A program made the translations under genes and the position numbers. Shown here piece after piece: positions 7,108 to 14,649 of a DNA stretch of 14,951 nt. The number at the start of each line of letters is the position of its first letter. The first letter of the stretch is position 1. The DNA comes from Oscillospiraceae bacterium (GTDB lineage Bacteria; Bacillota; Clostridia; Oscillospirales; Oscillospiraceae): the NCBI GenBank assembly GCA_017501805.1, contig JAFVWG010000126.1, forward strand, positions 1-14,951. Reading direction: 5' to 3'. The notes under the pieces are model-generated. The model was not told the DNA's origin. It did not search any database and saw only the letters and a list, made by a program, of their open reading frames with translations.

Positions 7108-7989
7108 CTATAAGAGATCGTGATTTTGCAGAGCACGGCGAAGCGTTCTCTCCGCTTCGTCGGAGATGCCGCCGAGCGGAAGCCGTGTCGTTCCGACGCC
7201 CATTCCGAGCAGGTTCATTGCTCGTTTGATGGGGATCGGGTTGACTTCCGCAAAGAGCGCATCGATCAGGTCGATCCAGTCCTGCTGCACGATTGCAGCT
7301 TCTGCATAGCGGTTTTCGGCACACAGATCGGTCATTCGCTTCGTTTCGGACGGCAGCAGATTGGAGATGACGGAAATAACGCCCTGCGCACCTGCGGCGC
7401 ACATCGGAACGATCTGATCGTCATTCCCGCTCCAGACGGCAAAGCCCGGCGCACAGCCGCGAAGAATGCGGAGTGTTTTCACGATGTTTCCCGATGCTTC
7501 CTTGCACCCTGCTACGTTGGGATGACGGCTCAGCTCGCAGATCACGTCTACGGGCAGATCGACTCCTGTGCGTGACGGAACGTTATAGAGGATGATCGGA
7601 CAAGGGGAGGCGTCCGCTGCCGCAACATAGTGCGATAAGAGTCCCGAGCGGTTGCCTTTGTTGTAGTATGGCGTGACGATAAGCACGGCGTCCGCACCGA
7701 GGTCTGCGGCGCGCCTGCAGTTGCGGACGACGGTTTCGGTGCTGTTGCTTCCCGTGCCGACGATCAGCTTCATAGCGCCGCGGCGGCGTACGCCTTCGCG
7801 AACGACGTCACTCCATTCCGATTCGGACAGAGTGGCGGCTTCGCCGGTCGTGCCGCAAAGACAGACGGCGGGCAGTCCTGCTTCCTCCTGCAATTCCAGC
7901 AGCTCCGAAAGCTTGCAAAGATTCACACTTCCGTCCGAAAACGGTGTCACCAGAGCGGTGCAGACACCCGTAAAGATCGTACTTCTCAA
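7108..7989 (-). CDS. dapA: 4-hydroxy-tetrahydrodipicolinate synthase
   Basis: A 293-residue DapA that condenses pyruvate with aspartate semialdehyde in the first committed step to diaminopimelate and lysine; the same pathway supplies dipicolinate for spores. The Schiff-base lysine is Lys163 in VAGCKEASG. The proton-relay tyrosine is Tyr135 in IILYNVPSRTG, with Thr47/Thr48 in CGTTGE and Tyr109 in TPYYNK. Arg140 matches the carboxylate-binding arginine. The start is a TTG (7989-7987) with GGAGGG 5 bases upstream; no ATG with a better site is visible. It is a lone minus-strand gene between tyrS and a divergent SpoIID/LytB gene, with no other lysine-pathway gene in view. Related N-acetylneuraminate lyase-type aldolases share the fold, but the motif set fits DapA best. 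Confidence 0.94.
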   Translation of the reverse strand: MRSTIFTGVCTALVTPFSDGSVNLCKLSELLELQEEAGLPAVCLCGTTGEAATLSESEWSDVVREGVRRRGAMKLIVGTGSNSTETVVRNCRRAADLGADAVLIVTPYYNKGNRSGLLSHYVAAADASPCPIILYNVPSRTGVDLPVDVICELSRHPNVAGCKEASGNIVKTLRILRGCAPGFAVWSGNDDQIVPMCAAGAQGVISVISNLLPSETKRMTDLCAENRYAEAAIVQQDWIDLIDALFAEVNPIPIKRAMNLLGMGVGTTRLPLGGISDEAERTLRRALQNHDLL

Positions 7990-8012
7990 AAAATCCCTCC
8001 CTTTCCTTCGGA

Positions 8013-8091
8013 ACAGTTTAAGTTTTTTGTCCCTTTTTGTTGAAATGACGAGGTCTTTTGTACTATAATGAGCTTATGATTTTTAAACTGT
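8013..8091. repeat. 9-nt inverted repeat framing the dapA/spoIID-like divergent region
   Basis: ACAGTTTAA (8013-8021) and its exact reverse complement TTAAACTGT (8083-8091) flank the promoter at 8040-8069. One arm lies in the expected dapA leader and the other in the expected leader of the rightward gene. Paired operator half-sites are possible; chance cannot be excluded for arms this short and AT-rich. Confidence 0.4.
8040..8069 (+). promoter_or_regulatory. Sigma-A promoter of the SpoIID/LytB gene
   Basis: TTGAAA (8040-8045) and a perfect TATAAT (8064-8069) are separated by 18 bases. The start of transcription would be near 8076, about 30 bases before the chosen ATG. The match is to a vegetative rather than a sporulation sigma factor. 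No equally clear promoter for dapA is visible on the other strand. Confidence 0.65.
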
Positions 8092-8107
8092 GTTGGTGAA
8101 TGTTGTA

Positions 8108-9799
8108 ATGCGGAAAAAACTGTCAGACTTTATCATACCGCGTCTGCTTTCACTGCTGTTCTGTGCGGCGGTGATGGCTTCGCTTTGCCTTTTTGCTTCT
8201 GCGGAGGCTCCCGACCGCATCCGTGTCGGTCTTTACTACGGCAACAATGCCCTCCCGACCGCCAACCTTGCAAACGAGGCCGGACACGGCTATCGCTTCG
8301 GCTATTACGATTCAACAGGCGCTTTTATTGAGGTTGGCGCTACGGACTGTGAGAAGATCACCATCTGCAAGGACAAGAACTTCTATCTTTCCGGCGGGAA
8401 GTATCTGGAGACAAAGGGGAAAGACGGAGGAAAGCTGGTCGGCGCGCATCATCTGCAGCCCTCCGGTACATACGAAACCTTTGCCGATGCCGCAAATGCC
8501 GCGTCCGCACATCCCTACGGCTTTCCTGCCTTTATAAACGGCAAACATGTGGTTCGGTTTGAATTCTATTCCACGGAAGCGAACGCGGTGGCTGACTCTG
8601 TAAAATACAGCTCGGTTTCGGTCGTGGGTGCAAGTGCGAGCTGCTATACCGTTGTGGATACCGCCACCGGTGCGATCCTGTTTGAATTCGACTCCGGCGG
8701 CGCAGCGCTCGTTGTTTCGCCCGGCAGGGAAGCGGGCAATGCGCAGACGTGGTTCAAGGGTATTCGCTACTACGGTGATTTTCAGTATTCCAGACGGAAC
8801 GGCAACGATATGACTGTCATCAATTTTGTCCCGACCGACCTGTATGTTGGCTGTGTTCTGCCGTGCGAGTTCGTCACCAGCGGCGGACAGGAATCGCTGA
8901 AGGCGGGTGCCGTTGCCATCCGTACCTATGCAAAAGCGACAACGAAGCACCATTCGAACGGCTTTGATATCTGCACCTCGACGGACTGTCAGGTCTACCG
9001 CGGCGTGTACACCGGTGCCACAGCCGATGCGGCGATGAAGGCTGCCGCCGAGACTTCGGGCAAATGCCTTTACTATGACGGAAAACTCATACAGGCGCTG
9101 TTCTATGCGGCGAACGGCGGCGCGATCGAATCCGCCGTCAACACCTGGGGCAATCCCTTCCCGTATCTGATCGCCAAAGCCGACCCCTATGAGGACTCCA
9201 TTCAGTTTCCTTCGCAGGCGTGGAGCTATACCGTTACACCCGCACAGCTGCGCACTTTCCTACGCAATCGCGGTTACAGCTGCGCGGACATCGTCTCGAT
9301 GGAAGTCACCGAGAAGACGGAGATCGGAAACGTCAACCGCGTGGTCATCACGGATTCGGCAGGGAAGAAGATCACCTTCACGCGCGATAATGTGCGGCTG
9401 CTGCAGAATCTGCCGGGTGTAACCTATTTCAGCAGAAACTTCACGATCACCCCGAACTACATCGGCGGTGTTGTTGAAAACGTGGGCGAGATCACGCCGC
9501 TGCCCATTACCGACGGTGAAAAGACGGAGGTCGTCTCGGAGCTTTATGCCCTGACGGCGACGGAGACGAAAAAGGTCACGCTGCCTGTTTCGGTGCAGAC
9601 GAAGAACGGTTTGATCTCCTATGGCGGCTCGAGTGAGCAGAGAGTCGTTGGCGGCGAACTGACGGGCTGGACGATCAACGGGCGCGGCTTTGGACACAAT
9701 GTCGGACTGAGCCAGTGGGGCGCCTACGCAATGGCAGAGCAGGGCTTTACCTATGACCAAATCCTGCAATTTTACTACCCCGGTACGACACTGGGATGA
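8108..9799 (+). CDS. Secreted SpoIID/LytB domain protein (putative peptidoglycan lytic transglycosylase)
   Basis: A 563-residue exported protein. The signal peptide covers residues 1-32 (RKK, then a hydrophobic stretch, cleavage probably after FASA). An N-terminal region (33 to about 235, starting DRIRVGLYYGNNALP) precedes the SpoIID core. The core has YVGCVLPCEF with Glu254 aligned to the catalytic glutamate of SpoIID, then ESLKAGAVAIRTYA. Cys289 and Cys294 (CTSTDC) lie where C. difficile SpoIID binds zinc. The C-terminal signature is GFGHNVGLSQWGAYA (His530, Gln536). SpoIID cuts glycan strands stripped of stem peptides during forespore engulfment, but this protein is much longer than B. subtilis SpoIID (about 340 residues) and has a sigma-A promoter. 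A vegetative LytB-like wall role is therefore equally possible. The ATG at 8108 has GGTGA 8 bases upstream; a GTG at 8096 is an alternative. queA follows 16 bases later. Confidence 0.9.
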   Translation: MRKKLSDFIIPRLLSLLFCAAVMASLCLFASAEAPDRIRVGLYYGNNALPTANLANEAGHGYRFGYYDSTGAFIEVGATDCEKITICKDKNFYLSGGKYLETKGKDGGKLVGAHHLQPSGTYETFADAANAASAHPYGFPAFINGKHVVRFEFYSTEANAVADSVKYSSVSVVGASASCYTVVDTATGAILFEFDSGGAALVVSPGREAGNAQTWFKGIRYYGDFQYSRRNGNDMTVINFVPTDLYVGCVLPCEFVTSGGQESLKAGAVAIRTYAKATTKHHSNGFDICTSTDCQVYRGVYTGATADAAMKAAAETSGKCLYYDGKLIQALFYAANGGAIESAVNTWGNPFPYLIAKADPYEDSIQFPSQAWSYTVTPAQLRTFLRNRGYSCADIVSMEVTEKTEIGNVNRVVITDSAGKKITFTRDNVRLLQNLPGVTYFSRNFTITPNYIGGVVENVGEITPLPITDGEKTEVVSELYALTATETKKVTLPVSVQTKNGLISYGGSSEQRVVGGELTGWTINGRGFGHNVGLSQWGAYAMAEQGFTYDQILQFYYPGTTLG

Positions 9800-9815
9800 T
9801 TGAGGTCGATTTTTC

Positions 9816-10841
9816 TTGAAAACAAGTGATTTTTATTATGATCTGCCGGAGGAGCTGATCGCGCAGACGCCGCTGGCGCAGCGCGACGCATCCAGACTGA
9901 TGGTGATGGATCGTGAAACCGGCGAGGTTGAACACCGTTCTTTTTACGATCTTACGGAGTATCTGCGTCCGGGAGACTGTCTGGTGCTGAACGATTCCCG
10001 CGTTCTGCCTGCGCGTCTTTTGGGACACCGTGTGCCCTCCGGCGGCGCGGTGGAAGTCCTGCTGCTGCAGGATAAAGGCGACGGCGTCTGGGAATGTCTG
10101 ACCAAGCCGGGGAGAAAAACGCCTCCCGGAACGGAGCTGTGCTTCCGTGAAGGGCTTTTGACCGCGACGGTCACCGGGACGCTTGACGACGGAAAAAAAC
10201 TCGTACAGTTCCACTATGACGGGATCTTTCTGGAGGTGCTGGAGCAGCTCGGGAAAATGCCGCTTCCGCCCTATATCCGCGCGGAGCTGAACGATCCGGA
10301 GCGTTATCAGACCGTCTATTCAAGAGAAACAGGCTCTGCCGCGGCGCCCACTGCGGGGCTGCACTTTACGCCGGAACTTCTGGACAAAATCGGAAAGAGC
10401 GGCGTCTCCCTTGCGTATCTGACGCTGCATGTCGGCCTCGGCACATTCCGTCCCGTGAAAGCGGAGAACATTCTCGATCATCATATGCATTCCGAGCTTT
10501 GCAGGATCGACGAAAAGGCTGCGGAGACCATCAATCGCACGAAAGAGCGCGGCGGCCGCGTCATCTGCGTCGGAACGACGTCCTGCCGTACGCTGGAATC
10601 GCTGGCGGATGAGAAAGGACGCCTGCAGGCATCGTCAAAATGGACGGATATTTTCATCTATCCGGGCTATCGCTTCAAGGTGATGGACGGGCTGATCACG
10701 AACTTCCATCTGCCGGAGAGCACCCTTGTTATGCTTGTTTCCGCATTTGCGGGCAAAGAGCATGTTCTTGCGGCCTATCAGAAAGCCGTGGAGGAACGCT
10801 ACCGCTTCTTCAGCTTCGGCGATGCGATGTGCATTCTGTAG
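9816..10841 (+). CDS. queA: S-adenosylmethionine:tRNA ribosyltransferase-isomerase
   Basis: A 341-residue QueA, which transfers and isomerises the ribosyl group of S-adenosylmethionine onto 7-aminomethyl-7-deazaguanine in tRNA, giving epoxyqueuosine at the wobble position of Tyr, His, Asn and Asp tRNAs. Family segments are the N-terminal DLPEELIAQTPLAQRDASRL, LVLNDSRVLPARLLG, AAPTAGLHFTPELL and the C-terminal ITNFHLPESTLVMLVSAFAG. The length is normal. The start is a TTG (9816) encoding MKTSDFYYDL, with GAGGT 9 bases upstream. It lies 16 bases after the SpoIID/LytB gene and 19 bases before tgt, so the three probably share a transcript; queA and tgt act in successive or coupled steps of the same pathway. 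Queuosine precursor synthesis genes are not in the window. Confidence 0.96.
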   Translation: MKTSDFYYDLPEELIAQTPLAQRDASRLMVMDRETGEVEHRSFYDLTEYLRPGDCLVLNDSRVLPARLLGHRVPSGGAVEVLLLQDKGDGVWECLTKPGRKTPPGTELCFREGLLTATVTGTLDDGKKLVQFHYDGIFLEVLEQLGKMPLPPYIRAELNDPERYQTVYSRETGSAAAPTAGLHFTPELLDKIGKSGVSLAYLTLHVGLGTFRPVKAENILDHHMHSELCRIDEKAAETINRTKERGGRVICVGTTSCRTLESLADEKGRLQASSKWTDIFIYPGYRFKVMDGLITNFHLPESTLVMLVSAFAGKEHVLAAYQKAVEERYRFFSFGDAMCIL

Positions 10842-10860
10842 TACCCCGAAAGGAATGATT

Positions 10861-11991
10861 ATGTTTAAAGTTATCAAAACCGAGGGCAAGGCGAGACGAG
10901 GTGAATTCACCTGCGCGCACGGAACGGTGCAGACGCCTGTCTTTATGAATGTTGCGACACTTGCGGCGATCAAGGGAGCGCTCAGCGCGGCAGATCTTGA
11001 AAATATCGGTACGCAGGTCGCTCTGTGCAACACCTACCATCTGCACCTTCGCCCCGGCGATGAGATCGTCAGAAAAATGGGCGGTCTGCATAAGTTTATG
11101 ACGTGGAACGGACCGATCCTGACCGACAGCGGCGGCTTCCAGGTGTTTTCGCTCGCAAAGCTCCGCAAGATCACGGAGCAGGGCGTTTCCTTTGCCTCCC
11201 ATATCGATGGCAGACGGATCTTCATCGGTCCTGAGGAAAGTATGCGCATCCAGTGGAATCTCGGCTCCGATATCGTGATGGCGTTTGACGAGTGTGTGGA
11301 AAACCCTGCGGCATACGATTACGCAAAGGCCTCCTGTGAGCGCACCTATCGCTGGCTCGTCCGATGCAGGGAGGAGCTCGACCGCCTTCATTCGATGCCT
11401 GAAACGGTCAATCCGGGACAGATGCTCTTCGGCATCAACCAGGGCTCGACCTATGCCGATCTCCGTGTGGAGCATATGAAACGGATCGCAGAGCTGGACC
11501 TTCCGGGTTATGCCATCGGCGGTCTCGCGGTCGGGGAAGAGGCACAGGTGATGTACGACATCCTCGATGCGGTTGAGCCCTATGCGCCGAGCGACAAGCC
11601 GCGCTACCTTATGGGCGTCGGTACGCCCACGAACATCATCGAGGGCGTGGCACGCGGCGTGGATTTCTTTGACTGCGTTATGCCTGCCCGTAACGCGCGG
11701 CACGCGCGGCTGTTCACCTGGCAGGGAGCGATCAATCTGAAAAATGCGAAGTATGAAACGGACAGCGCACCCATCGATCCCGAGTGCGATTGCCCGGTCT
11801 GCCGCCGCTATACGAGAGCATATCTCCGTCACCTGTTCAAGGCGGATGAAATGCTTGCGATGCGCCTGTGCGTGATGCACAATCTCTGGTTTTACAACAC
11901 CCTCGCGGCGCGCATCCGTACGGCGTTGGACGAGGGTACGTTTGACGCGTTCCGTGCGAAATACTCGGAGCTTCTCGACCGCCGCATCTGA
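10861..11991 (+). CDS. tgt: Queuine/preQ1 tRNA-guanine transglycosylase
   Basis: A 376-residue TGT that exchanges guanine-34 for preQ1 in tRNAs with GUN anticodons. Asp89 in LTDSGGFQVFSL is the active-site acid/base, and Asp271 in FFDCVMPARNARHARLF is the expected nucleophile. The structural zinc site is complete: Cys309, Cys311, Cys314 and His340 (ECDCPVC and CVMHNLWFY). The FGINQGSTY segment replaces the more common GIVQGG motif but keeps the glutamine. The start ATG follows AAAGGA with about 8 bases of spacing; the longer in-frame extension runs back into queA and is rejected. It forms a pair with queA. No terminator is obvious after it; the next gene, yajC, has its own promoter 10 bases beyond the stop. 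Confidence 0.96.
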   Translation: MFKVIKTEGKARRGEFTCAHGTVQTPVFMNVATLAAIKGALSAADLENIGTQVALCNTYHLHLRPGDEIVRKMGGLHKFMTWNGPILTDSGGFQVFSLAKLRKITEQGVSFASHIDGRRIFIGPEESMRIQWNLGSDIVMAFDECVENPAAYDYAKASCERTYRWLVRCREELDRLHSMPETVNPGQMLFGINQGSTYADLRVEHMKRIAELDLPGYAIGGLAVGEEAQVMYDILDAVEPYAPSDKPRYLMGVGTPTNIIEGVARGVDFFDCVMPARNARHARLFTWQGAINLKNAKYETDSAPIDPECDCPVCRRYTRAYLRHLFKADEMLAMRLCVMHNLWFYNTLAARIRTALDEGTFDAFRAKYSELLDRRI

Positions 11992-12001
11992 TAGAAAAGG
12001 C

Positions 12002-12030
12002 TTGCTTTTTTATGCGGCTGTCTGTATAAT
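12002..12030 (+). promoter_or_regulatory. Sigma-A promoter of yajC
   Basis: TTGCTT (12002-12007) lies 17 bases before a perfect TATAAT (12025-12030). A 7-nt inverted repeat, ATAATAA (12026-12032) and TTATTAT (12038-12044), overlaps the -10 box and the expected start of transcription. It could be an operator or simply AT-rich chance. Confidence 0.65.
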
Positions 12031-12063
12031 AATTTCGTTATTATCCAACAAAGGAGAATTGCT

Positions 12064-12450
12064 ATGTTCTTTTTGAATGCTGCCGCGTCCGCGGCTGAAT
12101 CCGCCGCTCCGGGCGGTCTGATGGCTTCGCCCATCCTGATGATCGTTCTGATGTTCGGTCTGATGTACTTCTTGATGATCCGTCCGGAAAACAAGAAGAA
12201 AAAACAGCTCGAAGAGATGCGCGGAAACCTCAAAAACGGCGATGAGATCACGACCATCGGCGGCATTATCGGCACGGTCGTCAATGTGAAGGACGACAAC
12301 ATCGTTATCGAAGTCGGCGCGGACCGTGTCCGTCTCGAGTTTGTGAAGTGGGCTGTCTCCACGAACAACTCCGCAATGCGTGAGGCGGAAAAGGCAAAGG
12401 CCGCTGCTGCCGCAAAGCGCAAGGCTGAAAAGGAAAAGAAAAAGAAATAA
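12064..12450 (+). CDS. yajC: Sec translocase accessory subunit YajC
   Basis: A 128-residue YajC, a single-pass membrane protein that associates with SecDF and SecYEG. A short alanine-rich N-terminus is followed by one transmembrane helix (about residues 20-40, MASPILMIVLMFGLMYFLMI). The family sequence RPENKKKKQLEEMRGNLKNG comes next, then the cytosolic domain DEITTIGGIIGTVVNV. The C-terminal tail is unusually Lys/Ala-rich and charged (AEKAKAAAAAKRKAEKEKKKK region). AAGGAG lies 7 bases before the ATG. The order queA-tgt-yajC is widely conserved in bacteria, but secD and secF, which often follow, are absent here; the next genes are an ACT/PFL pair. Confidence 0.95.
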   Translation: MFFLNAAASAAESAAPGGLMASPILMIVLMFGLMYFLMIRPENKKKKQLEEMRGNLKNGDEITTIGGIIGTVVNVKDDNIVIEVGADRVRLEFVKWAVSTNNSAMREAEKAKAAAAAKRKAEKEKKKK

Positions 12451-12455
12451 TTTGA

Positions 12456-12481
12456 AATGCCCGACCGAACGGTCGGGCATT
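12456..12481. repeat. Perfect 12-bp inverted repeat (hairpin without U-tract)
   Basis: AATGCCCGACCG (12456-12467) pairs exactly with CGGTCGGGCATT (12470-12481) around AA, so the real loop would be CGAACG. It begins 5 bases after the yajC stop and is followed by CGCACAAATC rather than a T-run. It is therefore not a classical terminator; it could be an RNA-processing or stabilising stem, or a weak attenuator. Confidence 0.6.
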
Positions 12482-12502
12482 CGCACAAATCGGAGGATAC
12501 GT

Positions 12503-12772
12503 ATGAAAGCTTTTGTTACCGTGATGGGACCCGACCGCATCGGTATTATTGCCGAGGTCACGACCCTGCTCCGCGATCACAGCGTCAACGTTCTGGATAT
12601 CAACCAGACCGTTATGCAGGGCTATTTTACGATGACGATGCTCGTCGATACATCGGCGTCGGAGTATTCGTTTGACACGCTGCGCGACGCACTGCTGAAA
12701 AAGGGCGAAGAAATGCGCCTTTCCATCCGCATCCAGCGGGAAGATATTTTTGACGCGATGCATCAGATCTGA
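12503..12772 (+). CDS. ACT domain-containing protein (UPF0237 family)
   Basis: An 89-residue protein that is essentially one ACT domain plus a short tail. It opens MKAFVTVMGPDRIGIIAEVT, with the DRIGIIAEV turn typical of ligand-binding ACT domains, followed by LLRDHSVNVLDINQTVMQGYFTMTMLV. ACT domains bind amino acids or other small metabolites and usually act as regulators, but no ligand is known to me for this family. GGAGG lies 6 bases before the ATG. It is 14 bases upstream of the PFL-family gene, a pairing that recurs in Firmicutes (for example the Streptococcus pneumoniae SP_0238/SP_0239 pair, from memory). It probably senses a metabolite for, or forms a complex with, its partner; that is inference. 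Confidence 0.92.
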   Translation: MKAFVTVMGPDRIGIIAEVTTLLRDHSVNVLDINQTVMQGYFTMTMLVDTSASEYSFDTLRDALLKKGEEMRLSIRIQREDIFDAMHQI

Positions 12773-12786
12773 GCGGAGGTGGTTGT

Positions 12787-14145
12787 ATGATCTCACAGGA
12801 AAATATCATCCAGACACTTGAGATGATCGACAATCAGCACCTGGATATCCGAACGATCACGATGGGCGTATCTCTGCTCGACTGCTGTGATGAGAGCGCG
12901 GCACGCTGCGCGGATAAGATCTACGAAAAGATCTGCCGCAGCGCGGAAAATCTCGTTCCGACCGGTGAAGCGATCGAGCGCGAGCTCGGTATCCCGATCG
13001 TCAACAAACGTATTTCCGTTACCCCGATCGCCTTGGTCGGCGGCTGCTGTAAGGATGAAAACCTCGTTGCGCTTGCGCACGCGATGGATCGTGCCGCAAA
13101 GGCATGCGGCGTCAACTTCATCGGCGGCTTTTCTGCGCTGGTGCAGAAGGGCTTCACGGAAGGTGATCTGAAGCTGATCCGCTCGATCCCGCAGGCGCTT
13201 GCTGAGACGGAGATCGTCTGCTCCAGCGTGAATGTCGGCTCGACAAAGGCCGGCATCAATATGGATGCCGTGGCGATGATGGGACGTATCATCAAGCAGA
13301 CAGCTGAGCGCACTGCCGACAGCGGCGGACTCGGCTGCGCAAAGCTTGTTGTTTTCTGCAATGCCGTGGAGGACAATCCCTTTATGGCAGGTGCGTTCCA
13401 CGGCGTTTCTGAAGCCGAAAATGTCATCAATGTCGGCGTTTCCGGTCCCGGTGTCGTCTGTAGCGCACTGGAGGCGGTGCGTGGCGAGCCCTTCGACGTT
13501 GTTGCGGAGACTGTCAAAAAGACGGCGTTCCGTGTCACAAGAATGGGACAGCTCGTCGCGCACGAGGCGAGCAAACGCCTCGGAGTGCCCTTTGGAATTG
13601 TTGACCTCAGCCTTGCACCCACACCTGCGATCGGTGACTCTGTCGCAAGAATTCTGGAAGAGATGGGTCTGGAGACCTGCGGAACGCACGGAACGACCGC
13701 TGCGCTTGCTCTTTTGAACGACGCGGTCAAAAAAGGCGGCGTTATGGCGTCCTCCAATGTTGGCGGACTCTCGGGCGCGTTTATCCCGGTGTCCGAGGAC
13801 GAAGGTATGATCGCGGCGGCAAAGTCCGGCGTGCTCGGCCTGGATAAGCTGGAAGCGATGACCTGTGTCTGCTCGGTCGGACTGGATATGATCGCCGTCC
13901 CCGGAGATACCACAGCTGAGACCATCTCTGCGATCATCGCGGACGAAGCGGCGATCGGTATGATCAACCAGAAGACGACGGCTGTTCGCATCATTCCCGC
14001 TCCGGGCAAGAATGTCGGCGATGAAGTTATGTTCGGCGGGCTGCTTGGCAGCGCGCCCGTTATGCCGGTCCATGGAGAATCTGCGGAGGCGTTTATCCGC
14101 AGAGGTGGACGCATTCCCGCTCCGATCCACAGTTTGAAAAACTGA
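12787..14145 (+). CDS. PFL family protein (UPF0210/DUF711), function unknown
   Basis: A 452-residue member of the UPF0210/DUF711 family, whose fold is related to pyruvate formate-lyase. The N-terminus MISQENIIQTLEMIDNQHLD and the segments VTPIALVGG, NFIGGFSALVQKG, VGSTKAGINMDAVAMMG and FGIVDLSLAPTPAIGDSVA are characteristic. I see no RVxGY-type glycyl-radical motif near the C-terminus, so it is unlikely to be a formate lyase itself; no catalytic role is established. A strong GGAGGTGG precedes the ATG. It is probably co-transcribed with the ACT gene and ends at a clear terminator. Length is typical for the family. Confidence 0.94.
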   Translation: MISQENIIQTLEMIDNQHLDIRTITMGVSLLDCCDESAARCADKIYEKICRSAENLVPTGEAIERELGIPIVNKRISVTPIALVGGCCKDENLVALAHAMDRAAKACGVNFIGGFSALVQKGFTEGDLKLIRSIPQALAETEIVCSSVNVGSTKAGINMDAVAMMGRIIKQTAERTADSGGLGCAKLVVFCNAVEDNPFMAGAFHGVSEAENVINVGVSGPGVVCSALEAVRGEPFDVVAETVKKTAFRVTRMGQLVAHEASKRLGVPFGIVDLSLAPTPAIGDSVARILEEMGLETCGTHGTTAALALLNDAVKKGGVMASSNVGGLSGAFIPVSEDEGMIAAAKSGVLGLDKLEAMTCVCSVGLDMIAVPGDTTAETISAIIADEAAIGMINQKTTAVRIIPAPGKNVGDEVMFGGLLGSAPVMPVHGESAEAFIRRGGRIPAPIHSLKN

Positions 14146-14155
14146 TTTGTTGTCT

Positions 14156-14189
14156 AAAATACCGTCGGCAGTTTGCCGGCGGTATTTTT
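14156..14189 (+). terminator. Intrinsic terminator after the PFL-family gene
   Basis: ATACCGTCGGCA (14159-14170) pairs with TGCCGGCGGTAT (14174-14185), with one G-U pair, around a GTT loop. The stem is extended by the flanking A-run (14156-14158) and T-run (14185-14189). It closes the ACT/PFL unit. Confidence 0.9.
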
Positions 14190-14235
14190 ATGCCCGGACA
14201 GACATAGGCTGTACCACAAAAGGGGAGGGGTACTG

Positions 14236-14649
14236 TTGAAACTGTCAATGAAATTATCCGGTGTCGGTACAAAGATACTGCTGTGCGGTTTGGCGGCAGG
14301 TGTGGTGACGATCCTCGCAGCAATGTTGTTTTCTTTTCTGATATTGAGAGGCGTGATCCCCGTGGGGCAGAATGGGCTGTATACCGGCATCATCAGCGGA
14401 CTGTCTGTTGGGCTTGCATGTATTTTTGCCTGCGGCAAACAGACTTCCGCAACGCTGCCGCTCTGCCTCGGGATCGCATCGGTGTACTACGTTCTTGTGT
14501 TGCTTGCCAAAACCGTTCTGTTTCCCGGGGAAGCGGTGGGGCTCCTTTCGCGTGGCCTTGTTGTGTACCTTACTGCGACGCTTCTTGCGCTGCTTCTTAC
14601 GCGCAGCCGAAAGGGGAGAGCAATACACAGCCGTTTTAGCAAAAGGTAA
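14236..14649 (+). CDS. Small integral membrane protein, TIGR04086-like
   Basis: A 137-residue very hydrophobic protein with four likely membrane helices (about residues 12-34, 42-62, 67-90 and 98-122, for example ILLCGLAAGVVTILAAMLFS and GLVVYLTATLLALLLT) and a basic C-terminus (SRKGRAIHSRFSKR). Size, four-helix pattern and position near yajC fit the TIGR04086 family of uncharacterised Clostridia membrane proteins; this assignment is by resemblance. The start is taken as TTG at 14236 because AGGGGAGGGG (14221-14230) sits 5 bases upstream; an ATG at 14248 would be 17 bases from that site. No clear promoter is seen between the preceding terminator and the gene. No terminator is obvious after it. 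Confidence 0.75.
   Translation: MKLSMKLSGVGTKILLCGLAAGVVTILAAMLFSFLILRGVIPVGQNGLYTGIISGLSVGLACIFACGKQTSATLPLCLGIASVYYVLVLLAKTVLFPGEAVGLLSRGLVVYLTATLLALLLTRSRKGRAIHSRFSKR

Noticed and set aside
10810..11880. Leftward open frame of 356 codons opposite tgt
   Set aside because: Same codon-bias effect; low-complexity His/Arg-rich translation with no motif.
12793..14130. Two leftward open frames of 445 and 397 codons opposite the PFL-family gene
   Set aside because: Both are antisense shadows of a well-conserved gene. Having both minus frames open at once is a sign of biased codon use, not of extra genes.
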